From positions 186,001 through 250,000 of the forward strand of contig CAVOQQ010000006.1 of the NCBI GenBank assembly GCA_963698395.1: a stretch of 64,000 nucleotides of DNA, in the 5' to 3' direction. The notes under the pieces are model-generated. The model saw nothing but the letters and a program-made list of their open reading frames with translations, was not told the origin of the DNA and made no database searches. Of this stretch, positions 1 to 7,380 are shown piece after piece. The position numbers and the translations under genes are program-made. This DNA comes from JBBQUN01 sp963698395. GTDB taxonomy: Bacteria; Actinomycetota; Acidimicrobiia; Acidimicrobiales; SZUA-35. Numbering within the stretch: the first letter of the stretch is position 1; each line of letters opens with the position of its first letter.

Positions 1-1
1 C

Positions 2-526
2 TCGCAGTCGGCGCCGCCGACGACCGCGCCGACCACGTCGATGCCGGGCGCAACGTCGGATACCTCGACCACCGCTGGGTTCCGTGCGCCGCAGGCCGTT
101 CCGGTCGCCCCGGAGGCTCGAGGCATCACGCTCGTCGCCGGTCGTGGAGACGAGAAGGTCTTCATCGCCCTCGACAGCGGGCAACGCATGGTCGTCGACG
201 TCGCCGGCATCCCCGTGGCTGCTGCCGAGGGTCATGTGGCGCTCGCCCCCGACCCCGAGCAGATCGCCGACGACGAGCTGTGTTGGTTCTCGATCGCCGA
301 CCGTGCCTGTCGGACGGCGCCGCCAACCGGCGACGAGGGGGCCACGATCACCCAACTCGCCGTCGACGATGTCCGCCAGCTGCGAGCAACCTCGGCCGAT
401 TCGCGCTGGGCCGCAGGTTGGCGCGCCGGCCAGCTCGTCGTGACCGACCAGGACACGGGCGAAATCCATGTCGTCCCCGAGGTTCGCCGCACCTACTTCG
501 AGGACTCGGTCGCACTCATCGGCTGA
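2..526 (+). CDS. C-terminal part of a hypothetical protein with a Pro/Thr linker
   Basis: The reading frame is open from the first bases of the window, so the gene begins upstream and only its last 174 residues are seen. The visible part starts with a short linker rich in Ser, Pro and Thr. It is followed by about 130 residues of mixed strand-forming sequence with repeated short Val/Ile-rich stretches, which could be part of a beta-propeller or beta-sandwich. Linkers of this kind in other proteins of the window (for example at 46.4 kb and 52.6 kb) join a membrane anchor to an outer domain, so an exported or membrane-anchored protein is likely. I recognise no family and no catalytic motif. The only in-frame ATG inside the window (41) is probably internal. 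Confidence 0.6.
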   Translation, partial: SQSAPPTTAPTTSMPGATSDTSTTAGFRAPQAVPVAPEARGITLVAGRGDEKVFIALDSGQRMVVDVAGIPVAAAEGHVALAPDPEQIADDELCWFSIADRACRTAPPTGDEGATITQLAVDDVRQLRATSADSRWAAGWRAGQLVVTDQDTGEIHVVPEVRRTYFEDSVALIG

Positions 527-618
527 GCAACCCGATCAGCGACGCCGAACGAGCCTCTCACCCATCGCGGCCGTCAGAGGTTTCCCGTCGATTCGTCGCA
601 CCGGCAAGGTGAGCGGCT

Positions 619-624
619 ACGCTC
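619..624 (+). promoter_or_regulatory. -10 box of tRNA-Cys
   Basis: TACGCT lies 9 bp before the mature tRNA-Cys 5' end, where a start site about 3 bp upstream of the tRNA would be expected. No convincing -35 is seen. Confidence 0.4.
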
Positions 625-633
625 GGCAGCCCT

Positions 634-707
634 GCGCAGATGCCCGAGTGGCCTAAGGGAGCGGCCTGCAAAGCCGTGATTCGCGGGTTCAAATCCCGCT
701 CTGCGCT
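634..707 (+). tRNA. tRNA-Cys (GCA)
   Basis: A complete cloverleaf can be folded. The acceptor arms GCGCAGA and TCTGCGC pair over 7 bp. The anticodon stem is GCGGC/GCCGT (one G-T pair) with the 7-nt loop CTGCAAA, giving anticodon GCA. The T arm is GCGGG/CCCGC with loop TTCAAAT. The discriminator base is T (U73), typical of cysteine tRNAs. CCA is not encoded. A valine tRNA follows 65 bp downstream; Cys and Val tRNAs are often neighbours in actinobacteria. Confidence 0.95.
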
Positions 708-755
708 CGCATCAGAAATGCCGACATTCCTGGGTGAGATTGGTAGCGATGCTGC

Positions 756-761
756 TAGCCT
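756..761 (+). promoter_or_regulatory. -10 box of tRNA-Val
   Basis: TAGCCT lies 11 bp before the tRNA-Val 5' end. The two tRNAs may therefore be separately transcribed rather than cut from one precursor. The -35 is not clear. Confidence 0.35.
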
Positions 762-772
762 TTCCCGCTCCG

Positions 773-847
773 GGGCCATTAGCTCAGTTGGCTAGAGCGC
801 CTGCATGACGCGGCAGGAGGTCGGGGGTTCAATTCCCTCATGGCCCA
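773..847 (+). tRNA. tRNA-Val (GAC), with an 8-nt anticodon loop
   Basis: The acceptor arms GGGCCAT (773-779) and ATGGCCC (840-846) pair perfectly, with discriminator A. The D arm is GCTC/GAGC, the variable loop is 5 nt, and the T arm is GGGGG/CCCTC with loop TTCAATT. The anticodon stem CCTGC/GCAGG (800-804/813-817) is perfect but encloses eight bases, ATGACGCG, instead of seven. T33 followed by GAC gives valine. The neighbouring tRNA-Cys supports the Val call, since Gly-Cys-Val clusters are common in actinobacteria. The extra base is either a real expanded loop or a one-base sequence error, like those seen in nearby protein genes. Confidence 0.8.
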
Positions 848-850
848 CGT

Positions 851-865
851 GTGCCCTTCGGGCAC
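851..865 (+). terminator. Hairpin after tRNA-Val
   Basis: GTGCCC, loop TTC, GGGCAC form a tight 6-bp GC-rich hairpin 3 bp after the tRNA. There is no T-tract. It is a plausible terminator for the tRNA transcript. Confidence 0.4.
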
Positions 866-961
866 CCCGAGTTGTTCGCCGGCGCTCACAACATCGCCGC
901 TGTACTGCTCAGCCCTGCTCACATGCGGCCTCGTCACTTCCCGGGTTTCGACTGGTCTCGC

Positions 962-967
962 TAGGGT
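962..967 (+). promoter_or_regulatory. -10 box for a leaderless dapD mRNA
   Basis: TAGGGT ends 6 bp before the ATG at 974. No Shine-Dalgarno sequence is present. Transcription would begin at or next to the start codon. The same arrangement recurs at other genes in this window. Confidence 0.5.
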
Positions 968-973
968 GTGGCG

Positions 974-2144
974 ATGGGATCACAGCGTGAAATCGGGACG
1001 GTTGACGACTTCGAGGCGATGATCGCCGAGGTCGAGGCGGGCGGCGACTACGAAGCTCCGGCGGCCTACGGATTCGGGCTGGCAACGATCAGCGACTCCG
1101 ATGACGGCCCGAAGACGCTCGACACCGACTTCCTCATCACCAACCTCGGTGAGAACACCGGCACGGCCGCTGCGGTCGCCGATGTGCTTGGCTCGTTCGG
1201 CACCGGCACCCACGAGCTCGACACCGCATCGCTCGCTCAGCTCGTTGCCCGGTTCACGCCCTTCGTCGACGACGGCAAGCAGCACCCGAACCTCGTGGCC
1301 CTGCAAGCCTTGTCGTCTTGGGCGTTGTCCGAGGAAGCGGCGCCGCTCCCTGGCCACCGGCGTGTCGCGGTGGCGGTGGCCGTCACCGATCTCACCGACG
1401 CCCCGGTCTCGGCCTCCGATGTCTACCTCCGGCTCACCCTGCTCTCCCAACGCAAGGTCGTGCCTCACGGCATCAGCCTCGATGGTGCATTCGGCAAGCT
1501 CAACAACGTGGTGTGGAGCAACCATGGCCCGATCGACCCCGACCAGTTCGACCGCGTGAAAGCCCATCTCCGATTGGCCGGTCAGCATCTTCACGTCTAC
1601 AACGTCGACAAGTTCCCGCGCATGCTCGACTACGTCGTGCCGTCCGGCGTCCGCATCGGCGACGGCTCACGCGTCCGTCTTGGCGCTCACCTCGGCGAAG
1701 GCACCACCGTGATGCACGAGGGGTTCGTCAACTTCAACGCCGGCACGACTGGGCCCAACATGGTCGAGGGGCGAATCTCTGCCGGCGTCGTGGTGGGGGC
1801 CGATTCTGATCTCGGCGGTGGGTGCTCCACCATGGGCACGCTCTCCGGTGGGGGCACCGCCATCATCTCGGTCGGGGAGCGGTGTCTCATCGGCGCCAAT
1901 GCCGGTATCGGTATCTCGCTCGGCAACGACTGCACCGTCGAGGCGGGGCTCTACGTCACCGGCGGAACGCCGGTGCTCGTCTGCGGTTTGAAGGGCTTCG
2001 ACGACGGAGCAACGGTCAAGGCACGCGATCTCAGCGGGCACGACGGGTTGCTGCTACGACGCAACGGATCTGACCGGCGCGGTCGAGGTGCACGCCAACG
2101 GTGCTCAGTGGAGTGGCCTCAACGAGGCCCTGCACCAGAACTGA
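974..2144 (+). CDS. dapD: Tetrahydrodipicolinate N-succinyltransferase, frameshifted near its 3' end
   Basis: DapD transfers succinyl from succinyl-CoA to tetrahydrodipicolinate in the succinylase branch of lysine/diaminopimelate synthesis, in the cytosol. The C-terminal half is an unmistakable left-handed beta-helix of hexapeptide repeats, with the family signatures MVEGRISAGV, GGGCSTMGTLSGG and GANAGIGISLG. The frame breaks after 'LLLRRN': an extra G at 2066/2067 sends it into unrelated sequence. In the +1 frame it continues DLTGAVEVHANG to 'NEALHQN' and a TGA at 2142-2144, exactly the expected DapD tail. Corrected length is 389 residues, with a long N-terminal domain. The start could also be GTG 968, but the ATG fits the upstream TAGGGT. 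Because this is normally an essential gene, I favour a sequence error over inactivation. Confidence 0.9.
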
Positions 2145-2589
2145 GCCCTGTGTGGTCGTCGACGTGCGCGATGAGTACACCGTCGACCCGTTCGCTCCAG
2201 TGGCAGTGGAGTGGGTGTACCAGAGCAAAGTCGTCGGGCCAGCACGGGAGGATCGCTGCCAGTGCCGTTGCGGGGATGCCCATCGACGGCAAGACATCCG
2301 GCGCGGCCACCTCGGTGTCTTGGAGGAGGCGAACCCAGCCGGCATCGAGCACGAGCGTGAGCTGCTCGGAGCCCCGGGTCAGCGTGACGAAGAAGAGCCG
2401 ATCGACGGAGAAGCCCTCGCGCCGCTCGACGATCTGGTCGGCCAACTCGCTGAATGAGGGCACCACGGCATCGCTCAGGTCGACGGGTATGGCCTCGTTG
2501 ACGATCGTGGAGGGTGACAAGAGAGCAGGCTTCCGAGGAGTTGGCGTACTTCGGAGGTTGTCAGTCTGCCGCAAGCCATGGGAGATCAC
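2119..2589 (-). CDS. Hypothetical protein
   Basis: This is a 156-residue frame with no family I recognise and no membrane segment or signal peptide. The middle carries alternating hydrophobic stretches such as DRLFFVTLTRGSEQLTLVL, which look like a small alpha/beta domain. The GTG start at 2589 directly abuts the TGA of the upstream DUF4395 gene (TGA|GTG), so the two are probably co-translated. Its 3' end overlaps the last 26 bases of dapD tail-to-tail. The start is uncertain; a shorter protein beginning at an internal codon is possible. Confidence 0.45.
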   Translation of the reverse strand: MISHGLRQTDNLRSTPTPRKPALLSPSTIVNEAIPVDLSDAVVPSFSELADQIVERREGFSVDRLFFVTLTRGSEQLTLVLDAGWVRLLQDTEVAAPDVLPSMGIPATALAAILPCWPDDFALVHPLHCHWSERVDGVLIAHVDDHTGLSSGAGPR

Positions 2590-3120
2590 TCAATTGAATG
2601 CCGGGTGGTTGGCGAGATCGTTGCAGGCTTCGCAGGTGTCCTCGGGGATGATTCCGGTCCGCATCAGCCATCCGAAGATGGTGCAGCCGAGGCAGAATCC
2701 CCACGCACTCTCGAGCAGCGCTGCCCCGGTGATCATGGCGACGAGACCGAAGGCCAGTGTGGGCTGACCAACCAGGTGGGCAACGGCGGCTGCGCTCGAG
2801 AGGCCGGCGCCGATCCCCTGGGCAAAGCGTTTCGGTGGCCCGGGAACGAGACGACCCTGGATTGCCAGCCGCGGAACGATCACCTCGACAGCCAGTCGGC
2901 CGAGCGGCGAGAGCGTCGGGCCGGCGACGACCCGAGCAGCGAAGCCGTAGACGAGGGGAACGAGAAGCAGGCCCGAACCCGTTGCCAGGTACAGAGCGGT
3001 CATCGCCACCACGCCGGAGGCAACGACTCGAGCCGCTGCCTCGTTCACGAGGGTGGGGAAGCCGAGTATCGATCGTGCTCGCTGCACGGCGGGGCGGGAG
3101 GGAGGGATCAGTGTGGACAT
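2590..3120 (-). CDS. DUF4395 family membrane protein
   Basis: A 176-residue integral membrane protein of the DUF4395 family. Hydrophobic helices lie at about residues 35-60 and 105-140, with the family's 'ESAWGFCLGC' segment and a CxxC pair in the C-terminal tail (DTCEACNDL). Members are often found beside thioredoxin-like proteins and are suspected of a redox role, but their function is not established. I chose the start giving MSTLIPPSRP; the frame extends 10 codons further upstream, but that part lacks support. The stop codon touches the start of the next minus-strand gene, which suggests a two-gene operon. The divergent neighbour begins at 3234. Confidence 0.75.
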   Translation of the reverse strand: MSTLIPPSRPAVQRARSILGFPTLVNEAAARVVASGVVAMTALYLATGSGLLLVPLVYGFAARVVAGPTLSPLGRLAVEVIVPRLAIQGRLVPGPPKRFAQGIGAGLSSAAAVAHLVGQPTLAFGLVAMITGAALLESAWGFCLGCTIFGWLMRTGIIPEDTCEACNDLANHPAFN

Positions 3121-3220
3121 CACGCCACTATAGCTGACCAATCCGATCAACTATTCGGTGAATTGACTTCCCGTTGAGGAGTGGTCCTCCCGCTCCTACA
3201 CCGAGCGGTGGGGCAACTAC

Positions 3221-3226
3221 TAGGCT
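3221..3226 (+). promoter_or_regulatory. -10 box for a leaderless mRNA
   Basis: TAGGCT ends 7 bp before the GTG at 3234, which is the start chosen for the acetyltransferase/synthetase fusion. There is no Shine-Dalgarno sequence at a usable distance. Confidence 0.45.
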
Positions 3227-3233
3227 GCCGAGG

Positions 3234-5837
3234 GTGCCGAACACACCCGAACCGCCAGAAGACCTCGAAGCCGTTCTTGCTGCTTGGGAAACCGATGTGC
3301 TGCTCGCCGACGGTTCGACCGCCCACCTGCGGCCGATTCGGCCGACGGATCGCGATCGACTCGAGGCGTTTCACGGTCGACAATCGCCTGAGAGCATCTA
3401 CTTCCGCTACTTCCGGTTTCGCCCGGAGCTGAGCGACACCGAACTCGATCATTTCACCACCGTCGACTACTTCGACCGCATGGCGTTCGTGGTGGTGCGT
3501 GGTGACGATCTCATCGCCGTTGCCCGCTATGAACCATGGCCCGATCGCAACGAGGCCGAGGTCGCCTTCTTCGTCGACGATGCCGAACGGGGTCGCGGGC
3601 TCGCAACCATTCTCCTCGAGTTCCTCGCTGCTGCGGGTCGGCGGCGACAGCTCGACGGCTTCACCGCCACGGTGTTGCCGGAGAACTACGGCATGCTTCG
3701 GGTCTTCCGCAAGGCCGGTTTCGACGTGTCGACCAAGTTCGCCGACGGCGTCATCGAAGTCACCCTCGGGATCGACGTCACCGACGACGCGCAGGCGGCC
3801 ATCGGGGCTCGATTGCGTCGCTCGACGGTGCGCTCGGTGGCCCGCATGCTCGAACCCACTTCCATCGTGATGATCGGTGCTTCGCGAACGGCCGGATCGG
3901 TCGGACACGAAGTCCTGCGTCGTCTCGTCGGCGCCCCCTTCGCCGGGTCGCTCGCACTCGTTCACCCCGAGGCCGACGAGATCCTGGGGATTGTCGCCCA
4001 TCGTCGTCTGGCCGACATCGAACCGGCGCCCGACCTTGCGATCATCGCGGTGCCGGCGGGGGCCGTCGAGTCGGTCGTCAACGACTGTGTCGACGCCGGT
4101 GTCGGTTCGACCCTCATCTTCACCGCAGGCTTCTCCGATGCCGGGGCCGAGGGGGCCGAACTCGAGAAGGCGCTGTTGGCCACGGTGCGCAGCGCCGGGG
4201 TCCGAATGGTCGGTCCCAACGCCTTCGGGTTGGCCAACACCGACCCTGCAGTCAACTTGCAGGCGCTGTTCCTCCCTGTGAAGGTGACGCCGGGAAGCGT
4301 CGGCCTGCTGTCGCAATCGGGTCCACTCGGCGCTGCGGTGCTCGACGATCTCGCCGGGGCCGGTGTCGGTATCTCCAGTTTCGCCGCTCTCGGTAACCGC
4401 GCCGACGTCTCGGTCAACGATCTCCTGCACTACTGGGCCGCCGACGAGCGAACGAACGCCATCGCGCTGTACATCGAGAACTTCGGCAACCTCCGCACGT
4501 TCACCGCTCTCGCTCGCGAAATCTCCCAGGCCAAGCCGATCATCGCCGTCGCAACGCCCGACGATGAAGTCAACGAGCTCCTGCGTCAGTCCGGGGTGAT
4601 CTTGGTCGATCAGATCTCCGACGTGGCCGACCAGACACGGGTCGCCGTCGATCAGCCGCTCCCGGCCGGGCGTCGAGTGGCGGTGATCTCCAACACCTCC
4701 TCGGTCGCCCGGTTGGCCGTTGCGGCCTGTCGCCGATCTGGGCTCGAGGTGGTCGGCCCGAGCGACGGAGCGATCCTGGTGGAAGACGTCGAGCAGCCGA
4801 CCAGTGGAGCCGAACCACTGTCGATCTACGAACGCACGGTCGTCCAGGCGGCGTTGTCGGCCACCGTCGACTCGGTTCTCGTCGCGCTCGTACCGTCGCT
4901 CCACCTCCCGGCCGACGAACTCGTCGAGCTCCTGAAGCGAGTCGACCGCGCCGTCGACAAACCCATCGTCGCCACCGGTCTGGTCACGAACGACGACTTC
5001 ATGATCGAAGGTGTCCCGACCTTCCGATTCCCCGAAGGCGCCGCCGCGGTGCTCGGACGTGTTGCCCGTCATGCAGAGTGGCGTCGTTCCGCCAACGCTC
5101 CGCTGGTCGAACCCTCGACCGATCGGGCCCAGAGCATCGCCGACCGCATCGCCGATCTCCTCGGTGACGATCCCTCGATCGAGGGTCGAGCGCTGACGAA
5201 CAGCGAGGCCCAGTCGCTGCTCGGTGTCATGGGCGTTCCGTATGCGGCCGCAATCGATGTCGGGGCAAACGGTGACGCCGTCGCCGCCGCCGAGTCGCTG
5301 GGCTATCCCGTGGCCATCAAGGGACGCGGCCTCAGCCGTCGAACGGCGGGGGAGAGCGGGGGCACGGCGCTCGATGTGCAGAACGGCTCGCAGCTCACCG
5401 AAGTCCTGCAACGTATGCGCGAGCAGTTCGGTGACGAGTTCGATCCCGTGACGGTCCAGGTGATGGTGCCGAGTGGCCTGCACCTCCAGATCGATCTGGT
5501 GCAGGATTTCGAGCGCGGCGCAAGCATTGCGATCAGTCCCGGCGGGGCGATCGGTGGTCTCGTCGCCCGCCAGATTCGGGCGCTGCCCGCCAGTCGGGCC
5601 GACCTCGCCGAGCTCTGCTCGGTGCGCTGGCTCGTCGACGCCACCACGGCGGCGGCACGGTCGGCGATCGAAGACGTGCTCGTCACCATCGCCGAAGCAG
5701 CCGCCGCTGCTCCCGAACTCGCTGCAGTGCAGCTGAACCCGGTGATGGCCGGTCCCGATGGTGCGATGGCGGTCGACGGGAGCATACGACTGCGACCGTG
5801 GCCAACGAGCATTCTCGACGGGCTCCGGCACGTCTGA
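3234..5837 (+). CDS. GNAT acetyltransferase fused to an ADP-forming acyl-CoA synthetase-like protein (Pat-like)
   Basis: The order of domains over 867 residues is: GNAT acetyltransferase (about 20-165), CoA-binding Rossmann domain (about 195-320, starting PTSIVMIGASR), succinyl-CoA ligase-like flavodoxin folds (about 330-620, with GSVGLLSQSGPLG and ALGNRADVSVNDLLHY), and a C-terminal ATP-grasp domain (about 640-860). Proteins of this build in actinobacteria and enterobacteria (PatA/PatZ) acetylate lysines of metabolic enzymes such as acetyl-CoA synthetase. In active ADP-forming synthetases the segment after 'KPIIAV' carries the phosphorylated histidine (SHTGA-type motif); here it is deleted and runs straight into DDEVNELLRQSGV. 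That suggests a sensor rather than a synthetase. The GTG start follows a -10-like box by 7 bp; an upstream in-frame codon at 3174 is less likely. It converges on gltA across a strong terminator. Confidence 0.85.
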   Translation: MPNTPEPPEDLEAVLAAWETDVLLADGSTAHLRPIRPTDRDRLEAFHGRQSPESIYFRYFRFRPELSDTELDHFTTVDYFDRMAFVVVRGDDLIAVARYEPWPDRNEAEVAFFVDDAERGRGLATILLEFLAAAGRRRQLDGFTATVLPENYGMLRVFRKAGFDVSTKFADGVIEVTLGIDVTDDAQAAIGARLRRSTVRSVARMLEPTSIVMIGASRTAGSVGHEVLRRLVGAPFAGSLALVHPEADEILGIVAHRRLADIEPAPDLAIIAVPAGAVESVVNDCVDAGVGSTLIFTAGFSDAGAEGAELEKALLATVRSAGVRMVGPNAFGLANTDPAVNLQALFLPVKVTPGSVGLLSQSGPLGAAVLDDLAGAGVGISSFAALGNRADVSVNDLLHYWAADERTNAIALYIENFGNLRTFTALAREISQAKPIIAVATPDDEVNELLRQSGVILVDQISDVADQTRVAVDQPLPAGRRVAVISNTSSVARLAVAACRRSGLEVVGPSDGAILVEDVEQPTSGAEPLSIYERTVVQAALSATVDSVLVALVPSLHLPADELVELLKRVDRAVDKPIVATGLVTNDDFMIEGVPTFRFPEGAAAVLGRVARHAEWRRSANAPLVEPSTDRAQSIADRIADLLGDDPSIEGRALTNSEAQSLLGVMGVPYAAAIDVGANGDAVAAAESLGYPVAIKGRGLSRRTAGESGGTALDVQNGSQLTEVLQRMREQFGDEFDPVTVQVMVPSGLHLQIDLVQDFERGASIAISPGGAIGGLVARQIRALPASRADLAELCSVRWLVDATTAAARSAIEDVLVTIAEAAAAAPELAAVQLNPVMAGPDGAMAVDGSIRLRPWPTSILDGLRHV

Positions 5838-5843
5838 AAACGG

Positions 5844-5874
5844 CGAACGCCGGCTGGAGGCCAGCCGGCGTTCG
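5844..5874. terminator. Bidirectional hairpin between convergent genes
   Basis: A perfect 14-bp stem (CGAACGCCGGCTGG and its complement) with a 3-base AGG loop lies between the convergent fusion gene and gltA. It can serve both directions. Confidence 0.75.
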
Positions 5875-5898
5875 GGAGTCGTGTGATTCGAGCCTCGC

Positions 5899-7173
5899 TC
5901 AGCGAGCATCCATGGCGACATAGTCGCGCACGCCGACACCGGTGTAGAGCTGGCGAGGGCGAGCGATGCGCTGACCCTGCTCGAGCAACTCCTGCCAGTG
6001 AGCCAGCCAACCGGGCATACGGCCGATGGTGAACATCACCGTGAACATGTCCATCGGGATGTCCATGGCCTGGTAGATGAGGCCGGTATAGAAGTCGACG
6101 TTCGGATAGAGGTTGCGGCTCTTGAAGTAGTCGTCGGTCAAGGCGACCTCTTCCAGCTTGAGCGCGATGTCGAGGAGCGGATTCCTGCCGGTGACCTCGA
6201 AGACGTTGTCGGCCTGCTGCTTGACGATCGTGGCCCGAGGGTCATAGGACTTGTAGACCCGGTGACCGAAGCCCATGAGTCGACCGTCGCCGGACTTGAC
6301 GCTCTCGATGAACGGCTCGATGTTGTCGTAGGAGCCGATGTCTCGGAGCATATGGATGACCTGCTCGTTGGCGCCGCCGTGGCGAGGGCCGTAGAGGGCC
6401 GCCGTTGCTGCAGCCGCAGCCGAGTAGGGGTCGGCGTGGCTCGAGCCGACGATGCGCATCGTCGTGGTCGAACAGTTCTGCTCGTGGTCGGCGTGGAGGA
6501 TGAGCAAGACGTCGAGCGCCTTGGCCAGGATCGGATCGGCCTTGTAGTTGGGCTCGGCGACCCGCCACATCATCGACAGGAAGTTCTCGGCGTAGCTCAG
6601 GTTGTTGTCGGGGTAGACGAACGGCATGCCGATGCTGGCGCGATAGGCCATGGCGGCCAGCGTGGGGACCTTCGAGATGAGGCGATTGATCTGCTTGTAG
6701 CGATTGACGGGATCGTCGATGTCCTTGGCCTCGGGGTAGAAGGTCGACAACGCGGCGATGGCCGAGACGAGCATCCCCATGGGGTGGGCGTCGTGGTGGA
6801 AGCCCTCCATGAAGCGCTTGCGCATGTTCTCGTGGATGAACGTGTGGTACGTGACGTCGTGGACCCAGGTGTCCATCTGCTCGGCGTTGGGCAGTTCGCC
6901 ATTGAGCAACAGGTAGCAGACCTCGAGGAACGTGGAGTGCTCCGCCAGCTGCTCGATCGGGTAGCCGCGGTAGCGCAGGATGCCGTTGGTCCCATCGAGA
7001 TCGGTGATGGCGCTCGAGGTGGAGGCGGTGGCACTGAAGCTGGGGTCGTAGAACCAGGTGCCTGGCATGAGCTTGGCGAAGGCCTTCGCATCGACACCGC
7101 CGTCGACGATCGGGATCTCTACGCTTTCGCCCGTGCGGTTGTCGGTGATCGTGACGGTTTCAGGCACGGTCAA
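5899..7173 (-). CDS. gltA: Citrate synthase
   Basis: The 424-residue protein is a type II (hexameric-type) citrate synthase that condenses acetyl-CoA and oxaloacetate in the TCA cycle. The three active-site signatures are present: LHADHEQNCST, GPRHGGANE (the usual Leu is Arg) and NVDFYTG with the catalytic Asp. The N-terminal strand domain and the YRGYPIEQLAEHS motif are typical. The ATG is preceded by GGAGAG at good distance (reverse complement of 7180-7195), so it has a normal ribosome binding site. Aconitase lies 6.4 kb away and a Pat-like acetyltransferase converges on it, so central carbon metabolism genes cluster here. The 200-bp upstream region carries a direct repeat and a hairpin, listed separately. 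Confidence 0.97.
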   Translation of the reverse strand: MTVPETVTITDNRTGESVEIPIVDGGVDAKAFAKLMPGTWFYDPSFSATASTSSAITDLDGTNGILRYRGYPIEQLAEHSTFLEVCYLLLNGELPNAEQMDTWVHDVTYHTFIHENMRKRFMEGFHHDAHPMGMLVSAIAALSTFYPEAKDIDDPVNRYKQINRLISKVPTLAAMAYRASIGMPFVYPDNNLSYAENFLSMMWRVAEPNYKADPILAKALDVLLILHADHEQNCSTTTMRIVGSSHADPYSAAAAATAALYGPRHGGANEQVIHMLRDIGSYDNIEPFIESVKSGDGRLMGFGHRVYKSYDPRATIVKQQADNVFEVTGRNPLLDIALKLEEVALTDDYFKSRNLYPNVDFYTGLIYQAMDIPMDMFTVMFTIGRMPGWLAHWQELLEQGQRIARPRQLYTGVGVRDYVAMDAR

Positions 7174-7255
7174 TCACTCTCCTGTGTCGGTTTGTCGTAT
7201 GTGATGGATGTCGTTGCTGCCGCTCCAGCACGCCGTTGTGCCCGGATCTGAGGTA

Positions 7256-7278
7256 ACCCTCCGAATGTACCCTCCGAA
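7256..7278. promoter_or_regulatory. Direct repeats upstream of gltA
   Basis: ACCCTCCGAA occurs twice (7256-7265 and 7269-7278), 13 bp apart, about 85-105 bp upstream of the gltA start. It may be an operator or simply a leftover duplication. No regulator can be assigned. Confidence 0.3.
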
Positions 7279-7284
7279 GAGGGT

Positions 7285-7306
7285 GCGTGGGTAGCTGTAC
7301 CCACGC
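7285..7306. terminator. Hairpin between the carboxyltransferase gene and gltA
   Basis: GCGTGGGTA, a 4-base loop and TACCCACGC form a perfect 9-bp stem. It sits 75 bp after the carboxyltransferase stop on the minus strand. No T-tract follows, so it may be an intrinsic terminator of the GC-rich actinobacterial kind or a leader structure of gltA. Confidence 0.4.
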
Positions 7307-7380
7307 AAGGTTGCTGGATTCAACCTGGTCAACCTGGTCAGCGATCGAGTGGTGGCAGTCGGGTGCGCTGCGGGTCGGGG

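Noticed and set aside
773..2070. The 8-nt-loop tRNA-Val as suppressor of the dapD frameshift
   Set aside because: The sequence at the dapD break (CGC AAC GGA) has no valine or GAC-complementary quadruplet, so this tRNA could not restore the frame there.
3147..5939. Very long minus-strand open frame (930 codons) opposite the acetyltransferase/synthetase fusion
   Set aside because: It is rich in Arg, Asp, Gly and His with no domain, a usual shadow of a high-GC gene. The plus strand encodes four recognisable domains.
5998..7251. Plus-strand open frame opposite citrate synthase
   Set aside because: Shadow frame; citrate synthase motifs on the minus strand are decisive.
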